The notes beneath the pieces are model-generated. The model was not told the origin of the DNA. It did no database searches and saw only the letters and a program-made list of their open reading frames with translations. This document shows, piece after piece, positions 45,483 through 54,830 of a stretch of DNA of 64,000 bases (within the stretch, counting starts at the first letter, position 1; each line of letters starts with the position of its first letter). Source of the stretch: Halomonas sp. HL-93 (lineage in GTDB: Bacteria > Pseudomonadota > Gammaproteobacteria > Pseudomonadales > Halomonadaceae); assembly GCF_900086985.1 (NCBI RefSeq), contig NZ_LT593974.1, forward strand, positions 1,612,001-1,676,000, written 5' to 3'. The translations under genes were made by a program, and so were the position numbers.

Positions 45483-46273
45483 GCGGCTGGCTGAAAATCG
45501 TCGGCTTGGGGCCGGGTAGCGAGCAGATGATGACCCCCGAGGCCTCGGCGGTGCTCGCCGATGCCACCGATGTGGTGGGCTACGTACCCTACGTGGAAAG
45601 GGTCGCGCCCAGAGCCGGGCTTATTCGCCACGGCTCGGATAACCGCGAAGAAATCCAGCGGGCCGAGCAGGCGCTGACGATGGCCGCCGACGGCTGCCGC
45701 GTGGCGGTGGTATCCTCCGGGGACCCGGGCGTGTTTGCCATGGCCTCGGCGGTGTTTGAAGCCTTGGAAGCAGGCGATGCCCATTGGCGCTCGCTGGACG
45801 TTCAGGTGCTGCCGGGGATTTCCGCCATGCTGGCCGCCAGTGCCAGCGTCGGCGCGCCGTTGGGACACGACTTCTGCTGCATTAATCTATCCGACAACCT
45901 CAAGCCCTGGGCGCTGATCGAAAAGCGCCTGCGCTTGGCCGCCGAGGCCGACTTCGCCATGGCGTTCTACAACCCGCGCTCCAGGGCGCGGCCGGAAGGC
46001 TTTGCGCGTACCTTGGATGTTTTGCGTGAAGTCTGCGTTCCGGACCGGCTAATCATTTTCGCGCGGGCCGTCTCGACTCCGGATGAGTCGATTCGCGTGA
46101 CCACCCTGGGTGAGGCGACGCCGGAGATGGCGGACATGCGCACCCTGGTCATCGTGGGTTCCAGCCAGACGCGGCTCATTGAAAGAAGCGGCCCTGAACA
46201 GAGCGAGCCGTGGGTTTATACCCCCCGCTCGGTGGGCGCAATCAGCCAGGCCATTACGTCATCCAGGGCGTGA
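45479..46273 (+). CDS. cobJ: Precorrin-3B C17-methyltransferase
   Basis: CobJ methylates precorrin-3B at C17 and drives ring contraction. The 264-residue SAM-dependent methylase shows KIVGLGPGSEQMMTPEA, VVGYVPYVERV, VAVVSSGDPGVFAMAS, VLPGISAMLAASASVGAPLGHDF and MAFYNPRSRARP. It starts by ATGA overlap with cobI. Its last 58 bases overlap the convergent cobK gene on the other strand. Confidence 0.94.
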   Translation: MSGWLKIVGLGPGSEQMMTPEASAVLADATDVVGYVPYVERVAPRAGLIRHGSDNREEIQRAEQALTMAADGCRVAVVSSGDPGVFAMASAVFEALEAGDAHWRSLDVQVLPGISAMLAASASVGAPLGHDFCCINLSDNLKPWALIEKRLRLAAEADFAMAFYNPRSRARPEGFARTLDVLREVCVPDRLIIFARAVSTPDESIRVTTLGEATPEMADMRTLVIVGSSQTRLIERSGPEQSEPWVYTPRSVGAISQAITSSRA

Positions 46274-46962
46274 CACTCCCGGCGTGAGGGCAGCGTGGGC
46301 CGCTCAATCATCACCACCGGCAGGCCGAGCGTGCGGGCGGCGGTGAGTTTGGACACCGCGCCGTCGCCGCCGGCGTTTTTGCACACCAGGCGCTCAACGG
46401 CGTGAGCTTTGAGCAAGGCCAGATCGCCCGCCGTGGCAAACGGGCCGCGCGCGACGGTGATAGTCTGGTGGGGCAGCGGTATCGGCTGCTCGGGGTGATC
46501 GACCAGCCGCAATAAATAGTGATGCTGCGGCATGGCGGCAAAGGCTGCTAGGTGCTGACGCCCGATGGCCAGCATAATGCGCTGGGGCGGGCCGTCCAAC
46601 TGGTTCACTGCCTCGTCGATGCTGGCAGCACTCGTCCAGTGATCGCCGGGTTGTGGTTGCCAGGCCGGGCGGGTGAACGCCATCAGGGGGACGTTACACT
46701 GTTCGGCTGCGGCCAAAGCGTGGCGGCTCATCTGCTCGGCGAAGGGGTGGGTCGCGTCAATCAGGTGGGTAATGCCCGTTTGCTGAAGGTACGCGACCAG
46801 GCCAGCCACGCCGCCAAAACCGCCAATACGCGTCGGCAAGGGTTGTGGCTTAAGGGTGCTGACCCGCCCCGCATAACTATAGACGGCCGGGATCGAACGC
46901 TCGACCAGCAGGCTGGCCAGGGCGCTGGCCTCTGAGGTTCCGCCAAGAATCAGGATGTTCAT
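46216..46962 (-). CDS. cobK: Precorrin-6A reductase
   Basis: CobK reduces precorrin-6A at the C18-C19 double bond with NADPH. The 248-residue protein has the N-terminal ILILGGTSEASALA loop, LIDATHPFAEQMSRHA, TRPAWQPQPGDHW and VCKNAGGDGAVSKLTAARTLGLPVVMIERP. It is the only cob gene on the minus strand, sharing 58 bases with the cobJ 3' end and facing cobL across an 8-base overlap of start regions (ATG at 46962). Its transcription is therefore independent of the surrounding operon. A longer in-frame extension antisense to cobL was rejected. Confidence 0.93.
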   Translation of the reverse strand: MNILILGGTSEASALASLLVERSIPAVYSYAGRVSTLKPQPLPTRIGGFGGVAGLVAYLQQTGITHLIDATHPFAEQMSRHALAAAEQCNVPLMAFTRPAWQPQPGDHWTSAASIDEAVNQLDGPPQRIMLAIGRQHLAAFAAMPQHHYLLRLVDHPEQPIPLPHQTITVARGPFATAGDLALLKAHAVERLVCKNAGGDGAVSKLTAARTLGLPVVMIERPTLPSRRECHALDDVMAWLIAPTERGV

Positions 46963-48208
46963 AGTGGTTAACGGTAACGAGGTTCCCTGGCTGACGATAA
47001 TAGGCTGGGGGGAGAGTGGCACACAGGGTCTCACGGCGGCAAGCCGCGAGGCGTTAGCGCGTGCCGAGGTGGTGTTTGGCGCGCGCCGACACCTGCGCCT
47101 GCTTGCACCCCTGAGCACTGAATTGAACGCCGACCTGAGAACCGACTTGAAAACCAAGCTGCGTGAATGGCCGGTGCCGTTTGCCGATGGCATCCCCCAG
47201 CTACTCGCCGAGCGCGGCCGCCGCGTGGTGATGCTGGCCTCCGGCGACCCCTTTTGGTTTGGCGCGGGCACCTCCCTCATCGCCCATCTTCAGCCTCAGG
47301 AATGGCAGGCGCTGCCGTCGCCCTCCACGTTCAGCCTGGCGGCTTCCCGCCTGGGCTGGCCACTTCAGGATTGCACCTGCCTGGGCCTGCACGCCAAGCC
47401 GTTAACCCGCGTTCGCCCCTACCTGCATCCCGGCAGGCGCGTGCTGGTGTTGGTACGCGACGGCGACGCGGTAGCGGAGCTTGCCCGGTGGGTCTGCCAA
47501 TTCGGCTTTGCGGATTCAAAACTAACCGTGCTGGAAGCACTGGGCGGCGAGCACGAGCGGGTGCGTGCCTTTCCGGCAGCGGCGACGCTTCCCGATGACA
47601 TCGCGCACCCAGTCGCGGTAGCGTTTGAGGTTGCAGGCGAGGGGCCCGCATTGCCGCTGACGCCTGGATTACCCGATCATTTTTTTGAGCACGACGGCCA
47701 GATCACCAAACAATCCATTCGCGCCATGACTCTCGCAGCACTTGCCCCCAAGCCCGGCGAGCGGTTGTGGGATATCGGCACCGGTTCGGGCTCAATTGCC
47801 ATCGAGTGGCTGCTGGCCCACCCCGACAACCAGGCGGTAGGCTTTGAGCAGAACGCCAGCCGCGCCGCTCGCGCCGTCCATAACGCCCGGCAGCTGGGCG
47901 TCGACTGGCTGGAGGTAAAAGAGAGCAGCGCGATTGAGTGCTTAAGCGATGCAGCGCTGCCGCACGCTGTGTTTATCGGCGGTGGGCTATCCCAGGCGCT
48001 ACTGGAATCGTTATGGCAAATTCTGCCGAGCGGCGTGCGTATCGTCGCCAATGCGGTGACGCTGGAGTCCGAAGCGCTGCTGGCCCACTGGCACCAGCAG
48101 GCGGGCGGCGAGCTGCTGCGCCTGGAGCTTGCCAGCGCTGCGCCGCTGGGCACCCGCCGGGGCTGGAAGGCCAGCTACCCCATTGTGCAGTGGCGGGGCG
48201 TTCGATGA
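46955..48208 (+). CDS. cobL: Precorrin-6Y C5,15-methyltransferase (decarboxylating)
   Basis: CobL methylates C5 and C15 of precorrin-6B and decarboxylates the C12 acetate. The ~417-residue protein is the two-domain form. The N-terminal CbiE-like methylase has WLTIIGWGESGTQGLT, VVMLASGDPFWFGAG and LPSPSTFSLAASRLGWP. The C-terminal CbiT-like domain has LWDIGTGSGSIAIEWLL near residue 270 and HAVFIGGGL. The start is uncertain: ATG at 46955 overlaps cobK, while GTG at 46964 would leave a one-base gap. Divergent from cobK. Confidence 0.92.
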   Translation: MFIVVNGNEVPWLTIIGWGESGTQGLTAASREALARAEVVFGARRHLRLLAPLSTELNADLRTDLKTKLREWPVPFADGIPQLLAERGRRVVMLASGDPFWFGAGTSLIAHLQPQEWQALPSPSTFSLAASRLGWPLQDCTCLGLHAKPLTRVRPYLHPGRRVLVLVRDGDAVAELARWVCQFGFADSKLTVLEALGGEHERVRAFPAAATLPDDIAHPVAVAFEVAGEGPALPLTPGLPDHFFEHDGQITKQSIRAMTLAALAPKPGERLWDIGTGSGSIAIEWLLAHPDNQAVGFEQNASRAARAVHNARQLGVDWLEVKESSAIECLSDAALPHAVFIGGGLSQALLESLWQILPSGVRIVANAVTLESEALLAHWHQQAGGELLRLELASAAPLGTRRGWKASYPIVQWRGVR

Positions 48209-48585
48209 ACGGGCAGGCGCTAAAAGTCGTGGGCTTTGGTTTTCGCAGTGGTGCGTCGCTTGCCTCGCTGGCGGGGTTGCTCGATACGCTGACCCAGCGC
48301 TTTGGGGCCATCGACGCCCTGGCGGCCACGCAATCCATGTGCCCGCTGGTGCAAAGCCTCGGTCAGACGCGCTGCCTCAATGTCATTCTGGTCGCCGATG
48401 TGCACCTGCCAAGCGTCACTACTTTCACGCAATCCGCGCAAAGCCTGCAGGCCCGGGGTACGGGCAGCGTGGCCGAAGCGGTGGCGTTATTGGCCGCCGG
48501 ACCTGGGGCAGAGCTGCTCGGCCCACGGCATATTTCCGCTGACCGGCAGGCAACGGCGGCCATCGCCATAGGAACATCATTATGA
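48205..48585 (+). CDS. cobE: CobE / CbiG C-terminal-domain protein
   Basis: A 126-residue protein matching the CobE/CbiG-C family: [20 protein letters not shown] near the N-terminus, [10 protein letters not shown], then [20 protein letters not shown] and [19 protein letters not shown]. CobE is needed for the aerobic pathway, but its exact role is unsettled; binding of a late intermediate has been proposed. ATGA overlaps on both sides place it firmly in the operon. Confidence 0.85.
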   Translation: MNGQALKVVGFGFRSGASLASLAGLLDTLTQRFGAIDALAATQSMCPLVQSLGQTRCLNVILVADVHLPSVTTFTQSAQSLQARGTGSVAEAVALLAAGPGAELLGPRHISADRQATAAIAIGTSL

Positions 48586-49385
48586 CCGTACACTTCATCG
48601 GTGCCGGGCCAGGCGCCCCGGACCTGATCACGCTGCGCGGCCGCGATCTGATTGCCGCGAGCCCGGTGTGCCTCTATGCAGGCTCGCTGGTACCGGAAGA
48701 ACTGCTGGCGCATTGCCCGCCAGGGGCGCGCATCGTCAACACCGCGCCACTGTCGCTGGACGAGATCATCGAGGAAATCCAGGCCGCCCACGCGGCTGAG
48801 CAGGATGTGGTGCGGCTGCACTCGGGGGATCTCTCGGTATGGTCGGCGATGGGCGAGCAGACCCGCCGCCTGAGCGCGCTTGAAATCCCCTACACCATTA
48901 CCCCCGGCGTGCCCGCCTTTGCCGCCGCTGCGGCCAGTTTGGGCCAGGAACTGACCCTGCCGGGCGTGGCGCAATCGGTAGTGCTGACGCGTACCTCCGG
49001 GCGTGCCAGCGCCATGCCGGACAACGAAACCCTGGCAAACTTTGCTCAAACCGGCGCGACGCTGGCGATTCACCTGTCAGTTCATAATCTCGCAAGTGTG
49101 GTGGCGTCGCTGGTTCCTTATTATGGCAGTGACTGCCCCGTGGCCATTGTGTGGCGCGCCAGCTGGCCCGATGAAAAAATCATCAGAGGGCGCCTATCCA
49201 CCATTGAAGCGCTAGCCGCCAACACGCTGCAGCGCACGGCGCTGATTCTGGTCGGGCCGGTGCTCGAGAGCCAGGACTTTCAGGAAAGCGCGCTGTACGC
49301 CGTGGGCTACGACCGCCGCTTTCGGCCACAGTCCGCGGACTCGCCGTTTGCCAACCTGCCAGACGAGGAGGGCCGCGACGGATGA
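48582..49385 (+). CDS. cobM: Precorrin-4 C11-methyltransferase
   Basis: CobM methylates precorrin-4 at C11. The 267-residue SAM-dependent methylase has [47 protein letters not shown] (the family GDLS motif), [22 protein letters not shown] and [12 protein letters not shown]. It overlaps cobE and cobF by ATGA. Confidence 0.95.
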   Translation: MTVHFIGAGPGAPDLITLRGRDLIAASPVCLYAGSLVPEELLAHCPPGARIVNTAPLSLDEIIEEIQAAHAAEQDVVRLHSGDLSVWSAMGEQTRRLSALEIPYTITPGVPAFAAAAASLGQELTLPGVAQSVVLTRTSGRASAMPDNETLANFAQTGATLAIHLSVHNLASVVASLVPYYGSDCPVAIVWRASWPDEKIIRGRLSTIEALAANTLQRTALILVGPVLESQDFQESALYAVGYDRRFRPQSADSPFANLPDEEGRDG

Positions 49386-50146
49386 CAACGCTTTCGCTGA
49401 TCGGTATTGGCACCGGCAACCCTGACCACGTCACGCTTGCCGCCGTGCGCGCCCTCAATGACGCCGACCTGATCCTGCTGCCGCGCAAAGGCGAAGCCAA
49501 AAGCGATCTGGTCGACCTGCGCCGCCTGCTGTGCCAAACGCTGCTGCGCGAGCCCGAAAAGGCCCGAATCGTCGAGTTCGACCTGCCCAAACGAGGCGAG
49601 CGGGGTGATTACCTGGGCGCCGTTGATGAATGGCATAACGCCATCGCCGATGTGTGGGCATCATTGATGGCGACCCACCTGCCCGAAGGCGGGCGGGTCG
49701 GCATGCTGATCTGGGGCGACCCCTCGCTTTACGACAGCAGCCTGCGCATCGCCGAACGCCTGGGTGCGGCCGGGCGGCAGGTAAACGTCGAGGTGGTGCC
49801 CGGCATCACCAGCCTGCAGGTACTCACCGCCGAACACCGCATACCGCTGAATGCGCTCGCCGAGCCCATCCAGATCACCACCGGCCGCCGCCTGCGCGAA
49901 CGCGGCTGGCCAAGCGACGCCGCCACGGTCGCCGTCATGCTCGACAGCGGCGGGGCCTTTACCGCGTTGCCCGCCGACGATACCTACATCTGGTGGGGTG
50001 CCTACCTGGGCATGGAAAAACAGTGCCTGATCAAAGGCCGGCTAAGCGAGGTCAGCGATGAAATCATCCAGCGCCGTGCAAGCCTGCGCGAACAGCACGG
50101 CTGGATCATGGATATCTACCTGCTGGCCAAGCAGCCGCTGATTTGA
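49382..50146 (+). CDS. cobF: Precorrin-6A synthase (deacetylating)
   Basis: CobF methylates precorrin-5 at C1 with loss of acetate; it is specific to the aerobic route. The 254-residue protein has [53 protein letters not shown] and [15 protein letters not shown], plus a C-terminal [13 protein letters not shown]. It is the last gene of the operon. A short hairpin follows. Confidence 0.95.
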   Translation: MTTLSLIGIGTGNPDHVTLAAVRALNDADLILLPRKGEAKSDLVDLRRLLCQTLLREPEKARIVEFDLPKRGERGDYLGAVDEWHNAIADVWASLMATHLPEGGRVGMLIWGDPSLYDSSLRIAERLGAAGRQVNVEVVPGITSLQVLTAEHRIPLNALAEPIQITTGRRLRERGWPSDAATVAVMLDSGGAFTALPADDTYIWWGAYLGMEKQCLIKGRLSEVSDEIIQRRASLREQHGWIMDIYLLAKQPLI

Positions 50147-50158
50147 CGCCGGTATCAA

Positions 50159-50177
50159 TATGGAATGTTTTTCCATA
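50159..50177. terminator. Weak hairpin after cobF
   Basis: TATGGAA-TGTTT-TTCCATA forms a 7-bp stem followed by AAAATAG rather than a T-run, so efficient intrinsic termination is doubtful. Confidence 0.25.
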
Positions 50178-50220
50178 AAATAGCTGTATCGACTAAATGA
50201 CTGCGTTATCAGGAGTGACC

Positions 50221-50661
50221 ATGAGCTTTTACGTATATCTATCAGGCGAGATCCACACCGACTGGCGCGACGAAATCCAACGCGGCGCCGACGCGGCAGG
50301 CCTGGATATCGTCTTCACCGCCCCGGTGACCGACCACGACGCCTCAGACGCCGCCGGTGACCACCTCGGCAAGCCTGACGTAGGCTTCTGGCGCGACCAT
50401 CAGTCCTCCAAGGTCAACGCCATCCGCACCCGCACCATGATCGAACAGGCCGACCTGGTCGTCGTACGCTTCGGCGACAAATACAAGCAATGGAACGCCG
50501 CCTTCGACGCAGGCTACTGCGCCGCCTTGGCCAAGCCCTACATCACCCTGCACAGCGAAGACATCGTCCACCCATTAAAAGAAGTCGACGCAGGCGCCCA
50601 AGCCTGGTGCACCACCACCGACCAAGTCGTCGAAACTCTCCGCTACGTCCTAAAAGCCTAA
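50221..50661 (+). CDS. ytoQ: YtoQ-family protein
   Basis: A 146-residue protein of the YtoQ family, related in fold to nucleoside deoxyribosyltransferases: MSFYVYLSGEIHTDWRDEI, FTAPVTDHDASDAAGD, VNAIRTRTMIEQADLVVVRFGDKYKQWNAAFDAGY and KPYITLHSED. The ATG at 50221 follows AGGAG. The family has no firm function; the fold suggests binding or cleavage of a nucleoside-like ligand. It is probably transcribed alone. Confidence 0.88.
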   Translation: MSFYVYLSGEIHTDWRDEIQRGADAAGLDIVFTAPVTDHDASDAAGDHLGKPDVGFWRDHQSSKVNAIRTRTMIEQADLVVVRFGDKYKQWNAAFDAGYCAALAKPYITLHSEDIVHPLKEVDAGAQAWCTTTDQVVETLRYVLKA

Positions 50662-50691
50662 TACGCCCACCCTGGTAAGTGCACGGTGCCC

Positions 50692-50944
50692 TGAGTGCAA
50701 TTCATTGCGCAATCAGCAACCACCGTGCCACCAAAGCCGGCGTTAAGGGGTTCGTAGGAGCCCAATTCATTGGGCGATCAGCGCTTAATCAGCCACCAAA
50801 AATGCTCGCCCGACGAAGTCGGGCTCTTACAGAAGTCCATTGCAATGGGGTTGCAACGAGCCATCCATTGCCATTCTAGAAATCATCACGTCATCAATGC
50901 CCGCGTCGAGGGGCTGTAGGAGCCCAATTCATTGGGCGATCAGC
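50692..50944. repeat. REP-like repeat cluster
   Basis: GTAGGAGCCCAATTCATTGGGCGATCAGC occurs exactly at 50754-50782 and 50916-50944, with a diverged copy (TGCAATTCATTGCGCAATCAGC) at 50696-50717. GCCCGAC-GAA-GTCGGGC at 50808-50824 is a companion hairpin. Each unit has an internal palindrome. This pattern is like the REP/BIME elements of pseudomonads and Halomonas. The whole stretch 50662-51296 is otherwise non-coding; its right part (50990-51296) turns sharply AT-rich. Confidence 0.7.
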
Positions 50945-51296
50945 ATTGAATAAGTCAACGAAAACAATCACTTGTACAGAGTTTCCTTCCCCACCTTTTC
51001 AACCCTGAACACACCACCGGCAAAATTTACCTTCCCGACGCGTGACCTAAGCCAATTTTATGAATAGAGTATGATCAGATCAGCAAAAACGAGTGAGTAC
51101 GTGAATTTTGGATATATTGCCAAATTACTGTTAATTTTATTATATATTATAGGATTAGGGCCATTTCGGCTCGCGAGAAAATGTTGAATAGTGCAGCGCG
51201 TTTATTCAATATCAGAACGCACATTTTAATCACTGTTAGCTCTAGTAAAATACTATCTATCCCGCAAATTTAAAATGAAAAAACTGTGTGGTACTA

Positions 51297-52895
51297 ATGG
51301 ATCAATTAAAAAAATTGTTAGAGTACGGTGTGTTAGGATTCTATGATAGAGTTGAAATTACGGAAATTTTCGCTCACCTTCCTGATAAAACTATTTGTAA
51401 TATTTTTACTATAATTGTTGCTGAGAATAGACTTGATGAAAAAATAGCAAGCCCAAAGCTCATAAATAATAAACGATTAGTTGTTAGTAAGTTAAAAGAC
51501 TGGAGCTTTGGTATTTTGAGTTATACGAAAAATATCAATGATATTTTACTCAATATAAAGGAGCTGAAGGAGGAAGGAAGCTGGTCTGCATCAGGTAACA
51601 TGCTAAAATTAGAAGATCAGTTTCAATATCAACCACCGAAGTTTGTACCGCCAGATTCCTTTGAAGAAGTTCCTCTTAATAAAGTGCTTAAAAATAACTT
51701 TTGGAATGGTTCTCATATTGTAGAGTTGCAGAACTCTACTAAGAACAAAGTCATTCCTTTTTTAGAGTCACCAGAACTACTTCAAGAACTGTCCGAAAAG
51801 ATTCAGCAGTACATTCCCATTGCTTTAGCTAGTCTTTCAGATCGGCTTGGTAATTTTTTAATACAAATTCCTGTGACTGTAATTCAAGCTCAATTTCAGC
51901 ATTCAAAGAGCGAAAATGATTTGAGACTAAAAATCGCATTCCATCCAAAGGCTAAAAATCGTAAGTTAAGAGTTAACTGTGAAATGGAATACGATAAAAT
52001 TATTAATGGGTATGGTTCTTACGAAATAAAAGGTACAGATCTTGTTATACCCATGGATAGTGATTATGGGCCACACAAAGGAGTTGTTTGGGATGATGAG
52101 CATAATTTAATATTAGCAGCAACTCGACCAAGTTCTTTTGTCTCAACATTCTCAGTTGAAATTGGAATTATTGAAAATGAACCCCGAGTTTTTAAGATAA
52201 AAAATAAGGATATTGAAGAAAATATACGTATAAATGTTCGACACACTCAAAGAAATGATGTCGGAGATAAAAGTTATAATCATGATGGGTGGGTTCAGAA
52301 AAGATTATATAGAGATGAAAAAACACGGCTCACTAAACAAAAAAAGTTCATCCAATATAAACCTAAAGCAGGTGATGTGGAAAGTGAGCATCAAAAAGCT
52401 ATATCTGACATTAAGTCATTAATTGTTCAGTATGGTGAAAAAGGGGTTTGGCTTTGGGATCCATACCTAAACGCAAATGATATCTTGAAAACTCTTTTTT
52501 ATTGCCCTTACTTTGGTTCAGATCTAAGAGCATTAACAAATTTAAGTGCATTTAATGATAAGTGTGAGACAAAAGAAAAGGCTAAAGGAAAAAATGCACT
52601 GCTTGTTGAACAAAAAAAAATATTCCAAAATTTAGATTCGAACTTTTACGGAATAAAATTTGAGTTTAGAGCGCGAATTGGAAGTTCAGGCTGGAATTTT
52701 CATGATAGATTTTTAATATTTCCTGATACTCGAGAAGGTGTGCTTGCATGGTCATTAGGTACATCTGTTAACAGCCTTGGGAAACAACATCATATACTTC
52801 AGAAGATTGATGATGGCCAGCTTATAGCTGACTCATTTATAGAGTTGTGGGAACAATTAGACCATCAAGATAATTTAATATGGAAGCACCAATGA
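51297..52895 (+). CDS. Large AT-rich-gene protein with PLD-like C-terminal motifs; first gene of a candidate two-gene defence system
   Basis: A ~532-residue protein from strongly AT-rich DNA, unlike its surroundings. The N-terminal ~350 residues match nothing I can name firmly. The C-terminal part contains GVWLWDPYLNANDILKTLFYCPYFGSDLRAL (near 380-410), then HDRFLIFPD (near 469-477) and LGTSVNSLGKQHHIL (near 487-501). That is an HxR...GTSxN pair like the HKD/GSxN motif of phospholipase D-type nucleases, with Arg for Lys. From memory it resembles proteins annotated as VPA1262-family; unchecked. The ATG at 51297 has no clear ribosome site; GTG at 51288 is possible. It overlaps the next gene by ATGA. 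Confidence 0.7.
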   Translation: MDQLKKLLEYGVLGFYDRVEITEIFAHLPDKTICNIFTIIVAENRLDEKIASPKLINNKRLVVSKLKDWSFGILSYTKNINDILLNIKELKEEGSWSASGNMLKLEDQFQYQPPKFVPPDSFEEVPLNKVLKNNFWNGSHIVELQNSTKNKVIPFLESPELLQELSEKIQQYIPIALASLSDRLGNFLIQIPVTVIQAQFQHSKSENDLRLKIAFHPKAKNRKLRVNCEMEYDKIINGYGSYEIKGTDLVIPMDSDYGPHKGVVWDDEHNLILAATRPSSFVSTFSVEIGIIENEPRVFKIKNKDIEENIRINVRHTQRNDVGDKSYNHDGWVQKRLYRDEKTRLTKQKKFIQYKPKAGDVESEHQKAISDIKSLIVQYGEKGVWLWDPYLNANDILKTLFYCPYFGSDLRALTNLSAFNDKCETKEKAKGKNALLVEQKKIFQNLDSNFYGIKFEFRARIGSSGWNFHDRFLIFPDTREGVLAWSLGTSVNSLGKQHHILQKIDDGQLIADSFIELWEQLDHQDNLIWKHQ

Positions 52896-54343
52896 GCTAT
52901 TATGAAGATAATCTGAAGAAGCTTGTTAAACTTTCAGTAAGCTCCAATTGTAATGATATTGTAGCTATAGATACAGAGTTGTTAGGAATTGAAGATATTA
53001 GCAATGAAGTTCTAAATGATTTCTACAGGAATTTAGAGGCAGAATACGAATGCTTTTACGTCTTGAAGTTTCAAAATATTAGCTTCCTTGAAGAAGATGA
53101 TTTAAAAAAAGAAAAAATAATTAACTTAATAAGTTGGGTCATAGAAACTCTAGAAAATTGGGAATATGAAGACTTATATAGTTTCAATAAATTGGCAATA
53201 CTATTTAATGTAACGAGCTTTTTGGATGAAAATGGATCCTTATGGAAAGCTCTGCTTTCAAATAATATAAACATAAGTGGTCAGATATTAGCTTACTCCA
53301 AACAGGAGCTGTCTCGCCTAAGATGTGAATTTAATGTTGAGGAAGGTGTAGACGTTCCTATACATGAAAGAGAGAGTTTAGAAAGATTTTTATTAGCTAT
53401 ATCCAATAAAAATTTTGAAGATATTTCTGAAATGTGGCGTCTATTTAACAATAGGCCGTTGTTAAGTTATAAGTATGTACAGATGCTTTGCGTTCTCGAT
53501 TATTTTAAACCCTCGTTTTTGGTGTCTGCTTTTGAGGGGAATGAATCTGTACCAATTCTAATGCATATTATGCTTTATATAAGAGTTGAAACAGCTTTCT
53601 TTATAGGTTTTGAAACTAAAAATGATTACTTAGAGTTTTCAAGTGTATACTCAACGTTAAGTACACAGCGAGATGACAATCAATTTACTGAGGATGAAAA
53701 TAAATACTTAACAAAAATTTTTAATAAAGTTGGAGATGACGGTGAGAAGTTTGTCGCGTGGATGAATGTTTTTAACAAGTATGTTGTTCGTTATCCAAAA
53801 ATACAAGTTGCGCTTGGAAGAATGTTAGCTAATACATCGAGTAGAGATAATGTTAAAGCCTACATAAAATCTATTTCTATCAGTAAGTGTACTGATAATT
53901 ATAGCCGTAAAGTTGTTACAGAGTGCCTAAAAGAGATTGTTATATGCTCCGACTCCATTAGGAGAAAGGACCTGTGGTGCATGGCATATGAAGCTTGGTC
54001 AGATTGGAATTTCGGTGGTAATAGTAAAAATAATCATATTTTTAGTCTTATATGCTCTGAATTAGACTTTGCTATAATTGGATACATTAAAGAATGTTTA
54101 ACAGAGGAAGAAAGGCTAAAAATGGATAATAGTATTTTAAGTAACTTACGCTTATTTGAAAGTAAATGGCACGATTCATCTTCTAGTGCTACTACATACT
54201 GGTATCATAATCTTTCTTATTACCAAATTATTGCGCATGCTGGTAGAGTCGATGAAGATATTGATAAATGGTTACTTACTGGCAAGTCATATATTCCAAG
54301 TGAGTTTCACGAAAACGATTATATTGCGATGTTAGTTATGTGA
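52892..54343 (+). CDS. Unrecognised helical partner protein of the AT-rich operon
   Basis: A 483-residue, acidic, Lys/Glu/Asn-rich protein predicted to be mainly helical, with no signal peptide, no clear membrane segment and no recognised motif. Its ATG overlaps the stop of the PLD-like gene (ATGA), so the two are translated together. The strongly low-GC codon use is the same in both genes, so they arrived together. The length and helical character are compatible with a repeat scaffold or sensor. The function is unknown. Confidence 0.65.
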   Translation: MSYYEDNLKKLVKLSVSSNCNDIVAIDTELLGIEDISNEVLNDFYRNLEAEYECFYVLKFQNISFLEEDDLKKEKIINLISWVIETLENWEYEDLYSFNKLAILFNVTSFLDENGSLWKALLSNNINISGQILAYSKQELSRLRCEFNVEEGVDVPIHERESLERFLLAISNKNFEDISEMWRLFNNRPLLSYKYVQMLCVLDYFKPSFLVSAFEGNESVPILMHIMLYIRVETAFFIGFETKNDYLEFSSVYSTLSTQRDDNQFTEDENKYLTKIFNKVGDDGEKFVAWMNVFNKYVVRYPKIQVALGRMLANTSSRDNVKAYIKSISISKCTDNYSRKVVTECLKEIVICSDSIRRKDLWCMAYEAWSDWNFGGNSKNNHIFSLICSELDFAIIGYIKECLTEEERLKMDNSILSNLRLFESKWHDSSSSATTYWYHNLSYYQIIAHAGRVDEDIDKWLLTGKSYIPSEFHENDYIAMLVM

Positions 54344-54404
54344 AATAGCTTGCCACTTTTGGTAGTTAAAGCTAACAAGTGGCAGTAAAGGACTTGGCAA
54401 CCTG

Positions 54405-54830
54405 TCACTCAAATTGCTGTCCAAGGGGCTGGTGTCGCTTCCGGTGTTGTACTCATATAGTGGTGCATTAATGACGTCTTATGCACTTAAAGCGAGGTTG
54501 ACAAAATTGGGTATACTGATGTCTTAAAACTGATCGAGAGTGAGTGACGACAACTTTTACTCGGAAGTGTTGTTCCGCACCATCAAATATTACCCAGCGT
54601 GGCCCACTAAAGGGTTTGCATCGTACGAGACTGGATGCAGACGTTCGAGCGGGCTTACAACGAGTAACGCCTGGATAATAGTATTCGGTACTTGACGCCT
54701 GCTGACCGGTATCAAATTGTTGATCGAGAACACCACGAGCACCGCAAAGCGGTTTATGAACTTGCTAAGTGCCAACATTCTCAGCGCTGGTTTGGCAACC
54801 CCCGAAACTGGAAGGTAACCAGTTTTGTAT
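54405..54830 (+). pseudogene. Decayed IS3-family transposase (OrfB C-terminus)
   Basis: In one frame the segment reads VLYSYSGALMTSYALKARL ... SRVSDDNFYSEVLFRTIKYYPAWPTKGFASYET, the catalytic-core end of IS3-type transposases (DNxxSExLFRTxKYxP). After a frameshift near 54635 it continues RYLTPADRYQI ... AVYELAKCQHSQRWFGNPRNWK, the usual IS3 OrfB C-terminus. At least three in-frame stops and one frameshift inactivate it. The N-terminal half and the terminal inverted repeats were not found. The remaining gap 54831-55089 shows no gene. Confidence 0.75.

Noticed and set aside
50692..50944. Repeats as a possible CRISPR array
   Set aside because: Only two exact units with very different spacer-like distances, palindromic unit structure, and no cas genes; REP elements fit better.
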